The position numbers and the translations under genes are program-made. A stretch of 7,587 bases of DNA from Candidatus Thorarchaeota archaeon (GTDB taxonomy: Archaea; Asgardarchaeota; Thorarchaeia; Thorarchaeales; Thorarchaeaceae), in assembly GCA_016840385.1 (NCBI GenBank), contig JAEOSL010000142.1:1-7587 (forward strand). Reading direction: 5' to 3'. Positions 1 through 5,934 of this stretch are shown here, in pieces. The notes beneath the pieces are model-generated. The model was not told where the DNA came from, ran no database searches, and saw only the letters and a program-made list of their open reading frames with translations. How positions within the stretch are numbered: position 1 is the first letter of the stretch; the number at the start of each line of letters is the position of its first letter.

Positions 1-409
1 GTTCACCCAAGAGACCTCTCATCTGCTGACTGGAGTATTCATGCGTGCCATATCGTCTACCTTCTACTGCAAAGGTTCTGCCTTTCTTGAATTTGGAAAG
101 TGCAAGTTTTTCTCCAGCATCAAGAATGTCCTTGATATCTGCAGATGTTTGAACCACAGGAGAAGTTGAAACGACACCGAACACTCGTGAAGCAATCTGA
201 GCGGCTTCTTCAGCGGAGGTGGTTTCAATGAATATTCGACCGTATTCGTTTCTGACTTTGTCAAACGGAACTTCATGTTCTTTGAGGGCAGTACGGATTC
301 GATCAGCCAGCATCCTAGTCATTCGGCGTCGTGTCTGTTTCGATTTGATTCCGATTTCACCGAAGCGAACAAGCACTGAGGAATATTCAACTGGCAATGG
401 TCCATTCAC
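1..409 (-). CDS. thiI: tRNA 4-thiouridine synthase ThiI, N-terminal part (cut by left edge)
   Basis: This is the 5' portion (136 complete codons) of a gene that continues past the left edge. The translation opens with an NFLD-type segment containing LVRFGEIGIKSKQTRRRM near residues 13-30, close to the LVRYGEIGLKGKN signature of ThiI. It continues into a THUMP domain (roughly residues 60 onward) with FAVEGRRYGTHEYSSQQM near its end. ThiI proteins bind tRNA through NFLD-THUMP and use a C-terminal PP-loop adenylating domain to make 4-thiouridine at position 8; that catalytic domain is outside the window. The start is GTG at 409-407, because an in-frame TAG lies immediately upstream (412-410). 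There is no clear Shine-Dalgarno, only the GGTGA overlapping the start. The gene is divergent from the GNAT operon. Another THUMP protein is possible, but the GEIGIK motif favours ThiI. Confidence 0.87.
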   Translation of the reverse strand, partial: MNGPLPVEYSSVLVRFGEIGIKSKQTRRRMTRMLADRIRTALKEHEVPFDKVRNEYGRIFIETTSAEEAAQIASRVFGVVSTSPVVQTSADIKDILDAGEKLALSKFKKGRTFAVEGRRYGTHEYSSQQMRGLLGE

Positions 410-495
410 CTAACAGATATGGCGTACTTAGGAAAGCTTAAGAATCTAGTTAAGTGTCCCCTGTTTAGAACTCGCAAGGAGGTAGGCTGAAGACA

Positions 496-561
496 ATGAA
501 TTCTCGTGGTTTAACAATTCTTTCTTACATTTGTCTGAAACTATCTCTAGGTAGCGATTGA
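496..561 (+). CDS. Possible 21-codon small ORF behind a strong Shine-Dalgarno
   Basis: The ATG at 496 opens a short frame, MNSRGLTILSYICLKLSLGSD, ending in TGA at 559-561, about 110 bases before the acetyltransferase start. Its support is the full AAGGAGGT match to the 16S rRNA 3' end at 476-483, which serves no other gene. The spacing of about 12 bases is longer than usual. The peptide has a hydrophobic middle and resembles no family I know. It could be a leader peptide, a real microprotein, the decayed start of a lost gene, or chance. Conservation is unknown, so confidence is low. Confidence 0.2.
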   Translation: MNSRGLTILSYICLKLSLGSD

Positions 562-656
562 GGACTAGCTTTTTCAGGTAGCATTCTTTGGGTTTAGTTC
601 AGATTGATTGGGAGATGCACACGACACTCACTGTAAGATTCAGTCCCTTTTCGAGT

Positions 657-667
657 AGGAGCGTGAT
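657..667 (+). promoter_or_regulatory. Shine-Dalgarno site that fixes the start of the first GNAT gene
   Basis: AGGAGCGTGAT matches the anti-Shine-Dalgarno complement AGGAGGTGAT apart from one changed base and one shifted base. It lies 4-10 bases before the ATG at 672. It supports that ATG over the in-frame TTG at 588, which would add 28 residues absent from the paralogous second gene. Confidence 0.65.
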
Positions 668-671
668 ACCT

Positions 672-1631
672 ATGGTCGAAATTACAATTAACAAACTCAA
701 AGATGTAGATATTCCAAAATTAGCTTCATTCATGTTCGAGGCTACAAAAGATACAGTCTTTCACAAAGATGGTCAAACAGTCGAAACCATTGAGCATGCA
801 CATCAGGAAATGGCGAGTGATGAAAATGAGATTGTTATGATTGCAACAGACGAGGGAGAGATTGTTGGTGCTCTGAGAGTCTATGTTGGATTCCCAGAGA
901 TGTCCTTTACAGCTAAATGGCACCCAATTATCCACCAAGGTGATGGAAGAGATGAAACTGCGATGGAATTGATCCAGTTCACAAAGGAGTATATCAAAGG
1001 AAGAGGATTCACAAGATTAGAAGCAAATCTAAGCCCTATTAGAGATGAACATACTGAGGTCTACAGTGAATACAAGTCATGGTATGAGAAGGCTGGTTTT
1101 TACAGAGCAACAGAAGAAGTATTGCTGCAAGTGGATCTAGAATCTCATACACTTCCCTCTACTCAACCTTCGCTTCCTGAAGGATTCCGTTTCGAGAGCA
1201 TCGATAATGTTCCCAATGATGATATTGAGGAACCATTCTTCGAATCATTTGTCAATGGACGGGATAGACTATTCGTGGATATGACCAAAGCCCAACAGAA
1301 GGTTTCATTCAATCATTGGTTCAGCAGAAAAAGACCATTTCACAGATCTTCGATTCTTGTAATGAAAGATGATGATGTGATTGGTTTCAATGTCGTAAGA
1401 GTAGAAGATGATGTTGCAGAGATGGGTCCAGTTGGAGTTATTCCAAAGAATCAACGGCAGGGAATAATGAACGCTGTCCTTCATGAATCATATTCCCGAC
1501 TTCAAGAGGATAGAATCAATGTTGTGCGACTTGAGGCCGACAGAAGTAATGAACCTGCGATTACCATGTACACGAAGTTTGGTTTCAAAAAACTGTATGA
1601 CCAGGAGTACTTCGCATGGAGGGTTGAGTAA
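672..1631 (+). CDS. Tandem-domain GNAT-family N-acetyltransferase (first of pair)
   Basis: A 319-residue protein built from two GNAT-like halves. The C-terminal half (from about residue 170) has the stronger GNAT features: the beta4-alpha3 region reads MGPVGVIPKNQRQGIMNAVL, with Q261-R-Q-G264-I-M at the acetyl-CoA pyrophosphate loop, then NEPAITMYTKFGF near the end (KFGF from residue 302), the usual beta5-alpha4 signature. The last position of the Q/R-x-x-G-x-G/A loop is Met instead of Gly/Ala, so cofactor binding may be altered. The N-terminal half (residues 1-150) keeps the fold pattern (IATDEGEIVGALRVYV, then WYEKAGFYR) but lacks a recognisable P-loop. GNAT enzymes transfer an acyl group from acyl-CoA to an amine; the double-domain layout resembles MshD-like proteins, but nothing here names a substrate. 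The ATG at 672 is chosen from its Shine-Dalgarno and because its MVEI start matches the downstream paralog. No signal peptide, so cytoplasmic. It abuts the next gene and is probably cotranscribed with it. Confidence 0.85.
   Translation: MVEITINKLKDVDIPKLASFMFEATKDTVFHKDGQTVETIEHAHQEMASDENEIVMIATDEGEIVGALRVYVGFPEMSFTAKWHPIIHQGDGRDETAMELIQFTKEYIKGRGFTRLEANLSPIRDEHTEVYSEYKSWYEKAGFYRATEEVLLQVDLESHTLPSTQPSLPEGFRFESIDNVPNDDIEEPFFESFVNGRDRLFVDMTKAQQKVSFNHWFSRKRPFHRSSILVMKDDDVIGFNVVRVEDDVAEMGPVGVIPKNQRQGIMNAVLHESYSRLQEDRINVVRLEADRSNEPAITMYTKFGFKKLYDQEYFAWRVE
1618..1623 (+). promoter_or_regulatory. Ribosome binding site of the second GNAT gene
   Basis: GGAGGG lies within the last codons of the first gene, 8 bases before the ATG at 1632. 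It would allow independent initiation at a junction with no intergenic base. Confidence 0.6.
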
Positions 1632-2585
1632 ATGGTCGAGATTGTACAACGCGAGTGGGAGCAGATAGATCTCGAAGCTCTGGCAACTCTGACAAGGTCT
1701 ACATTCAATTTTGAAGGCAGAGGAGAGTACTCTCAGGAGCAAATCGAACGACATCTTAGAACATTGCAAGAACGTTTTCCTTTCGAAACGGTCTTTGTAG
1801 CAACTCGTGATGAGACACTAGTCGGATGGACTGGTGTTGAACGACAAACGGAGAATATTGGCGAGATTGGGAGATGGCATCCCTATGTTGCGAATATACC
1901 TGAGAGAGATACGATTGCCGAATCACTGATTGCAGAGGTCGTGAAGTATGCCAAAGAAAACGGAATGAGCCGACTGGAGATTTCATTCGGGGATATTTCA
2001 GATGATTCAATGGAGGCATACAATAAACGCTGTTCTTGGTTTAAATCCAACAACTGGAGTCTGGTTGAAGATACGTTCTTCATGGATAAGGATGCGTCTA
2101 CAGAGATTCCAGAAGCTGACATTCCAGATGGATTCAGTTTACATCCGCTCTTAGAGAATGATGATGATGTATTGTATAGTTGTCACTACGCTGCTTTTAC
2201 AAACAGTATGGCTCGTGAATTCTATGGCTTGTCCGAAGATGAAAAAAAGCAACAGTTCAACAAGCTCTATGATAGGACCCAATCAATCAACGCAGAGGCA
2301 TCATTCGTTCTGAAGAAGGGTGATGAGATTGCAAGTATGCTCTTGGTTGTATCCAGAGAAGATGAAGAATATATTTCGATAGTTGCAGTTCATCCAAGCT
2401 ATAGAGGTAAAGGATTGGCGAAAGCACTCCTCACAGCTGGAATTCAGAAGGTGCGGAAACAGGAAGCAACCTACATCTCAATTGGAGTGGATGTAGTTAA
2501 CACTCCAGCAGTATCGCTCTACAGGAAGTTTGGATTTAAGGTCAAATCCAGACTATCGTTCCATTCTTGGAGTGAAACGAACTAG
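1632..2585 (+). CDS. Tandem-domain GNAT-family N-acetyltransferase (second of pair)
   Basis: A 317-residue paralog of the preceding gene with the same two-half layout. The C-terminal half is a good GNAT domain: ISIVAVHPSYRGKGLAKALL contains a canonical acetyl-CoA loop, R258-G-K-G261-L-A263, and NTPAVSLYRKFGF (about residues 290-302) is the beta5-alpha4 signature. The N-terminal half (VFVATRDETLVGWTGVE near residue 54, then RLEISFG near 114) is fold-like but has no loop motif, so it is probably structural or substrate-binding. The ATG immediately follows the TAA of the first gene (1629-1631), and a GGAGGG precedes it. Together these indicate a two-gene operon and perhaps a heteromeric or sequentially acting pair. 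The stop codon TAG at 2583-2585 lies inside the CTAG shared with the convergent phosphatase gene. The substrate cannot be read from sequence; small-molecule amines, antibiotics or protein N-termini are all possible. It is cytoplasmic, with no signal peptide or membrane segment. Confidence 0.87.
   Translation: MVEIVQREWEQIDLEALATLTRSTFNFEGRGEYSQEQIERHLRTLQERFPFETVFVATRDETLVGWTGVERQTENIGEIGRWHPYVANIPERDTIAESLIAEVVKYAKENGMSRLEISFGDISDDSMEAYNKRCSWFKSNNWSLVEDTFFMDKDASTEIPEADIPDGFSLHPLLENDDDVLYSCHYAAFTNSMAREFYGLSEDEKKQQFNKLYDRTQSINAEASFVLKKGDEIASMLLVVSREDEEYISIVAVHPSYRGKGLAKALLTAGIQKVRKQEATYISIGVDVVNTPAVSLYRKFGFKVKSRLSFHSWSETN
2582..2585. other. CTAG palindrome serving as stop codon for two convergent genes
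   Basis: Read rightward, TAG at 2583-2585 ends the second GNAT gene. Read leftward, the complement of 2582-2584 is also TAG and ends the first phosphatase gene. The two reading frames overlap by exactly these four bases. There is therefore no intergenic space, and any 3' untranslated region or terminator of either gene must lie inside the other's coding sequence. I saw no strong T-run on either strand just past the stops. Confidence 0.95.
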
Positions 2586-4330
2586 CGTTTCTTAACCAGT
2601 ACTAGCACAACAATGACTACGAATGCAGCACCGATAGCAGCAATTGTTAGCATCATCGGATCGAGGGGAATTCCAGTCGGAGTTCCTGTTCCCGTTGGTG
2701 TAGTTGTGTTTGTTGTATCTATAGTACTCGATGTATCTGACGTTGTAGTTGTGTCAGTAGTTGATGTGTCAGTAGTAGTTGTGGTGGTTGTAGAGGTAGT
2801 AGTTGTGGTAGTTGTCGATGTTGTTACTGCGTTGACTGTGATGTATGCAATATCAGATTCATTATTGCCACTCCCATCAAAGAATGTGATATTGAACATC
2901 CAGGTTCCAACAGGTGTATCTGTTACATTGTACACAACATCAACGCCAGTACTCCAAGAATCAGTGAATACCTCAGTGTCATTTCGCTCAATGACATATA
3001 CTCCTGGATCCAAATCAGAGGCTTGCCAGGTTAAGTATTGGCCTGAATCACCTTCTGTAAAAATAAGGTCATCAGCTGCAGTTTCAATTGTCGGTGCTAC
3101 TGAATCAGTAACCTCTGGTTCGAGATGAGTGCCATCGAAATAGTCTTTCATTATTGTGAAGATTTCAGTGTTGTCAATTGTAGTGTTTTCAGGAAATTCA
3201 GAAAACATCGAACCAAAACAATAGATCGGAACGGAAGTATTTGTATGTGAAGTTGTCGACCATGTCACAGTCACGTTGTTGGCTCGTTCGATTCGTAGAG
3301 CACGTTTTTCAGGTTCTGTAAGTAAATCTCCGGGTAATTCGGAACTGAGGTTTTGACTGACTATAGCTAAACCACCAGTTTCATGATCTGCAGTTACTAT
3401 CAATATTGTGTTATTATTATCATCAACATAATCAACTGCAAGTTGAACAGCTTCATTGAATGCAATTGTATCTAATGCAGCGTTGACCTTGTTCCCGGCA
3501 TGTCCAGCATGATCGATTCTTCCTCCTTCAACCATCAAAAAGAAACCATCTGGATCCTGGGATAGCAATTCAAGAGATTTGTTTGTCATTTCAAGTATTG
3601 ATGGTTCTATTGCAATATTGCGGTCTTGTTCGTAATTCATATATCCATTAGTAAACAAACCAAGAATCTTCCCAGATGTATGAGCACTAAGAGTAGTCCG
3701 ATTATAAACTATAGAATATCCATTACTTTCCATTGTTATCTTGTTTGCTCCCACGGAGAATTCGGTATTTCCTCCACCTAATAGCACATCAACTGCGGCC
3801 TCTTCAACAATCTGTCGAGTGATTTCACTATACTGATATCGATCATTCACATGAGTCATGAAAGAAGCTGGAGTTGCATGATAGAGTGTTGCAGTAGTTA
3901 CGACTCCGGTGGATTTGTTGAGCGTCTGAGCATATTCAAGAATAGTTTCAAGATCTACACCAGAAGTATTCACTGCAATGTAACCATTGTTTGTCTTATT
4001 TCCGGTAGAGAAAGCTGTTGCACCTGCAGCAGAATCTGTAATTGCTGAATTTGCAGAATGTGTGTGAGATGTAGAATTCCATGTAAGATTCTGCATTGCT
4101 AAGGACCCACTCACACCTGCTTCTACTAATCTAGCAAGTTCTACATGTTCATACCCCATTCCATCGCCTACCATCAGGATGATATTCAATGGTTCATCAG
4201 CTGCAATTTGTACTAAGTCCTGAGGAGTTTCATTCGTTGTATTTCCAGTGAAAGCAAGAAGAGGTGAAAGGAAGATCAACAGTATAAGGGATACCTGCGT
4301 AAGCCTATGCAAAGATGTCAATGTTGCCAT
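2582..4330 (-). CDS. phoA: Secreted, membrane-anchored PhoA-family alkaline phosphatase with Ig-like domain
   Basis: A 582-residue phosphomonoesterase predicted to act outside the cell. A hydrophobic signal peptide spans about residues 10-28. The catalytic domain (about 46-400) shows the full PhoA set, aligned by motif to E. coli numbering: D56 in GDGMG (D51), nucleophile S100 in TDSAAGATA (S102), H151/T153 in HATPA (D153/T155), R164 (R166), E268, D273, H274 and H277 (E322, D327, K328, H331), D315-H316 in TADHETGG (D369-H370), and H362 (H412). His at both the 153 and 328 positions resembles mammalian-type enzymes. After the catalytic domain come an Ig-like beta domain (about 412-500), a Thr/Ser stalk (about 502-553), a membrane helix (about 558-579) and a basic VKKR tail, so the enzyme would be tethered facing outward. 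Nineteen N-x-S/T sequons suggest glycosylation. The ATG at 4330 is the first possible start after an in-frame TGA; no Shine-Dalgarno precedes it. It lies downstream of its paralog with its own promoter. Confidence 0.93.
   Translation of the reverse strand: MATLTSLHRLTQVSLILLIFLSPLLAFTGNTTNETPQDLVQIAADEPLNIILMVGDGMGYEHVELARLVEAGVSGSLAMQNLTWNSTSHTHSANSAITDSAAGATAFSTGNKTNNGYIAVNTSGVDLETILEYAQTLNKSTGVVTTATLYHATPASFMTHVNDRYQYSEITRQIVEEAAVDVLLGGGNTEFSVGANKITMESNGYSIVYNRTTLSAHTSGKILGLFTNGYMNYEQDRNIAIEPSILEMTNKSLELLSQDPDGFFLMVEGGRIDHAGHAGNKVNAALDTIAFNEAVQLAVDYVDDNNNTILIVTADHETGGLAIVSQNLSSELPGDLLTEPEKRALRIERANNVTVTWSTTSHTNTSVPIYCFGSMFSEFPENTTIDNTEIFTIMKDYFDGTHLEPEVTDSVAPTIETAADDLIFTEGDSGQYLTWQASDLDPGVYVIERNDTEVFTDSWSTGVDVVYNVTDTPVGTWMFNITFFDGSGNNESDIAYITVNAVTTSTTTTTTTSTTTTTTTDTSTTDTTTTSDTSSTIDTTNTTTPTGTGTPTGIPLDPMMLTIAAIGAAFVVIVVLVLVKKR
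2686..2827 (-). repeat. Low-complexity Thr/Ser stalk-coding repeat of the first phosphatase
   Basis: On the coding strand this is a run of degenerate ACN/TCN/GAC codons giving Thr with interspersed Ser and Asp for about 50 residues, between the Ig-like domain and the membrane helix. In archaeal and eukaryotic surface proteins such regions are extended, often O-glycosylated spacers. The codon repetition makes the stretch prone to length change, and the paralogous stalk is about a third as long. Confidence 0.85.
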
Positions 4331-4360
4331 ATCCCAGCACCATCATACATAGTTGTTCTA

Positions 4361-4370
4361 AGAATATAAG
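4361..4370 (-). promoter_or_regulatory. TATA-like promoter element of the first phosphatase gene
   Basis: The minus strand reads CTTATATTCT, about 35 bases before the ATG at 4330. If initiation occurs about 26 bases downstream of the box, the 5' leader would be only about 10 bases, which fits the absence of a Shine-Dalgarno. The same ten bases occur at nearly the same distance (38 versus 39 bases) before the second phosphatase gene. No clear BRE motif is visible. Confidence 0.6.
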
Positions 4371-4381
4371 GATACAGAGGG

Positions 4382-4393
4382 GGAGCGCGTTCC
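4382..4393. promoter_or_regulatory. Imperfect inverted repeat upstream of the TATA element (candidate operator)
   Basis: GGAGCGCGTTCC is a 12-base dyad with one mismatched pair. It lies about 20 bases upstream of the TATA-like box of the first phosphatase gene. The minus-strand core GGAACGC and a following CCC run recur at the equivalent place before the second phosphatase gene, so it is a candidate site for a shared regulator. Confidence 0.4.
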
Positions 4394-4434
4394 TTTTTTC
4401 GAATCAGTCAAGAGGTGTCATTTGTTTTGAAGAA

Positions 4435-4449
4435 GTCAGAATGACTGAC
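4435..4449 (-). terminator. Small hairpin at the end of the second phosphatase gene (weak terminator candidate)
   Basis: GTCAG and CTGAC form a 5-bp stem around a 5-base loop starting at the TAG stop. The minus-strand sequence after it is TTCTTC, not a proper T-run. Archaeal termination usually depends on T-runs, so this may be chance. Read-through from the second phosphatase gene into the first, 118 bases downstream, is possible. Confidence 0.2.
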
Positions 4450-5822
4450 TACTGTTTCCGTGCAACAATGAAGATTGCAATGACTCCAACTGAAGTTACT
4501 GCAAAAGCTACTGTAGCTACTACAGGATCAACAGGTGCTATATCGGTAGTAGTAGTGGTTGTCGTAATAGTCGATGTTGTCGTAGTGGTGGTTGGGGGTT
4601 CAACTTCATCAACTGAAAGAGGGACACCATCGTAGAAATCTTTCATTATCCTGAAGACATTGGTGTTATCGATTGCAATGTTTTCAGGAAGTTCAGAAAA
4701 CACTGAACCATAACCAAAGAAGGGAACAGGCGAGTTAGTGTGGTAGGAAGCAGTCCAGTCTACTGTGACGTTGTTAGCACGTTCAGCTCTGAGTGCCCGT
4801 TTGTCTGTTTCTGAAACAAGATCTGCGGGTAGTTCAGAGTTCAAATTGTGACTCATAACAACTAGACCTTCTGTTTCATGGTCAGTTGTTACAATGAGAA
4901 TTGTGTTGTTGTGGTCACTAACATAATCCATCGCAATATCTATAGCCTTATCGAATTCAATTGTTTCAAGAGCAGTTCTTACTTGGTCATCATCATGAGC
5001 AGCTAAATCGATTCGACCAGCTTCAACCATCAAGAAAAATCCATCAGTGTCTTGTGAGAGTAGTTCAATCGATTTGTTGGTCATCTCTGCAATCGATGGT
5101 TGTAAAGAATAATCACGATCATATTCAAAATCCATGTGATAACCATTGAACAGTCCAAACACTCGACCCGAGGTGATACTGGCTAGTTCTGTTCGGTTGT
5201 AAACCATAGAATAGCCATTGGTAATCATCGTGGAAATCTGAGAACTAGAGAAATAATCCGAGCCGCCTCCAAGGAGTACGTCAACATCAGCTTCTTCGAC
5301 AATCTGTCGGGCAATCTCATCGAAATTGTATCGACTACCAGTGTGTGTCATAAAACTTGCTGGTGTTGCATCGACGATTCTACACTTGGAAACCACGCCA
5401 GTTGATTTGTTCAGGGTTTGTGCAATTTCCAGGATGGTTTCAAGTGGAATATTAGATGGGTCTACACCAACTTTGCCATTGTCTGTCTTGTTTCCCGTAG
5501 ATATTGCTGTTCCAGCAGCTGCAGAATCGGTAACAACGGCATCTGCAGAATGTGTGAGGACGGAAGTATTCCAATCAGAATCTTGCATATTCAGTGACCC
5601 GAATTCTCCAACCTCAACAAGTCGTGCTAGCTCAACATGGTCGTATCCCATCCCATCTCCAATCATCAGGATAATGCTGAGTGATTCATCAGCAGCAATT
5701 TGCGCTACATTCTGAGGTGCTTCACTCGCTGTACTTTCTGTGAAAACAAGAATAGGGGAAAGGAAAACCAATAGTAAAAGAGATACTTGGATAAATCGAG
5801 GTAAAGATGTCGAAGTTTTCAT
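4449..5822 (-). CDS. phoA: Secreted, membrane-anchored PhoA-family alkaline phosphatase (short form)
   Basis: A 457-residue paralog of the neighbouring phosphatase, encoded just upstream on the same strand. It has a signal peptide (about residues 10-28), a catalytic domain (about 46-400), a Thr-rich stalk of about 18 residues, one membrane helix (about 433-454) and an ARKQ tail. Active-site residues are intact: D56 in GDGMG, nucleophile S100 in TDSAAAGTA, D151/T153 in DATPA, R164, E267, D272, H276, D314-H315 in TTDHETEG, and H361. It differs from its neighbour at two metal-site positions: D151 instead of His (as in E. coli D153), and L273 where E. coli has K328 and the neighbour His. It also lacks the Ig-like domain. 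The ATG at 5822 is preferred to the in-frame GTG at 5837: it aligns residue for residue with the neighbour's N-terminus (both nucleophiles fall at residue 100), and the predicted transcription start lies between the two. Seven N-x-S/T sequons are shared with the neighbour. Predicted role: extracellular phosphate release. Confidence 0.93.
   Translation of the reverse strand: MKTSTSLPRFIQVSLLLLVFLSPILVFTESTASEAPQNVAQIAADESLSIILMIGDGMGYDHVELARLVEVGEFGSLNMQDSDWNTSVLTHSADAVVTDSAAAGTAISTGNKTDNGKVGVDPSNIPLETILEIAQTLNKSTGVVSKCRIVDATPASFMTHTGSRYNFDEIARQIVEEADVDVLLGGGSDYFSSSQISTMITNGYSMVYNRTELASITSGRVFGLFNGYHMDFEYDRDYSLQPSIAEMTNKSIELLSQDTDGFFLMVEAGRIDLAAHDDDQVRTALETIEFDKAIDIAMDYVSDHNNTILIVTTDHETEGLVVMSHNLNSELPADLVSETDKRALRAERANNVTVDWTASYHTNSPVPFFGYGSVFSELPENIAIDNTNVFRIMKDFYDGVPLSVDEVEPPTTTTTTSTITTTTTTTDIAPVDPVVATVAFAVTSVGVIAIFIVARKQ
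4542..4595 (-). repeat. Short Thr stalk-coding repeat of the second phosphatase
   Basis: Degenerate ACN codons give 15 Thr among 18 residues between a PP pair and the membrane helix. It is the shorter counterpart of the stalk in the neighbouring paralog and joins the catalytic domain directly, with no Ig-like domain between. Confidence 0.8.
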
Positions 5823-5851
5823 TTGCGGCGCCAACACTCACTGGTTTTTGT

Positions 5852-5861
5852 AGAATATAAG
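5852..5861 (-). promoter_or_regulatory. TATA-like promoter element of the second phosphatase gene
   Basis: The minus strand reads CTTATATTCT, identical to the element before the first phosphatase gene and 38 bases from the ATG at 5822. A start about 26 bases downstream would fall near 5831, leaving a leader of roughly 9 bases and placing the alternative GTG at 5837 outside the transcript. Because the element is AT-symmetric, it could also be read rightward for the divergent hydantoinase gene. Confidence 0.62.
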
Positions 5862-5872
5862 CATTCAGAAGA

Positions 5873-5885
5873 GGGAAGCGTTCCC
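5873..5885. promoter_or_regulatory. Perfect inverted repeat GGGAAGCGTTCCC (candidate operator)
   Basis: Five-base arms GGGAA/TTCCC flank GCG, about 20 bases upstream of the TATA-like element of the second phosphatase gene. The imperfect counterpart before the first phosphatase gene lies at the same offset. It is located 50 bases from the divergent hydantoinase start, so a protein bound here could affect both directions. The regulator is unknown; a phosphate-responsive factor is only an inference from the genes. Confidence 0.45.
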
Positions 5886-5934
5886 TATTCCCAAGTGTTC
5901 TTATGACCGTCCTGTTTCCCAGAGATTGTTCAAG

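Larger units (their letters stand above)
410..671. other. Divergent intergenic region between thiI and the GNAT operon
   Basis: These 262 bases should contain the start signals for thiI (leftward) and the acetyltransferase pair (rightward). On the minus strand, AT-rich stretches at about 436-455 (TTCTTAAG, CTTAACTAG) sit 30-45 bases before the thiI GTG and could be TATA-like, but neither is a good match. On the plus strand there is a perfect AAGGAGGT at 476-483 followed by a possible small ORF, annotated separately. The sequence AGGTAGC occurs twice (549-555 and 576-582). No convincing RNA gene, terminator or strong hairpin was seen. Confidence 0.6.

Noticed and set aside
64..413. Open frames at 64-276 (minus) and 219-413 (plus)
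   Set aside because: Both are out-of-frame shadows of the ThiI coding sequence, which reads through to the left edge.
486..565. Possible C/D-box small RNA (AATGAA and CTGA boxes)
   Set aside because: The C box is a poor match to RTGATGA, and no terminal stem or properly spaced D box was seen.
480..582. Repeated AGGTAGC/AGGTAGG as an operator or array
   Set aside because: Only two exact copies and one near copy with irregular spacing; chance is adequate for seven bases.
588..671. 28-residue N-terminal extension of the first GNAT gene from a TTG
   Set aside because: The ATG at 672 has a good Shine-Dalgarno and matches the paralog's MVEI start; the extension resembles nothing in the paralog.
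2613..3128. 171-codon Val-rich open frame on the plus strand
   Set aside because: It is the antisense of the phosphatase Thr stalk and Ig-like domain; the Val run is simply the complement of Thr codons.
4331..4448. Additional gene between the two phosphatases
   Set aside because: No supported frame; the 118 bases hold the promoter and dyad of the downstream phosphatase and a weak hairpin.
5823..5837. GTG at 5837 as the start of the second phosphatase
   Set aside because: The ATG at 5822 aligns exactly with the paralog's start and the predicted transcription start lies downstream of the GTG.
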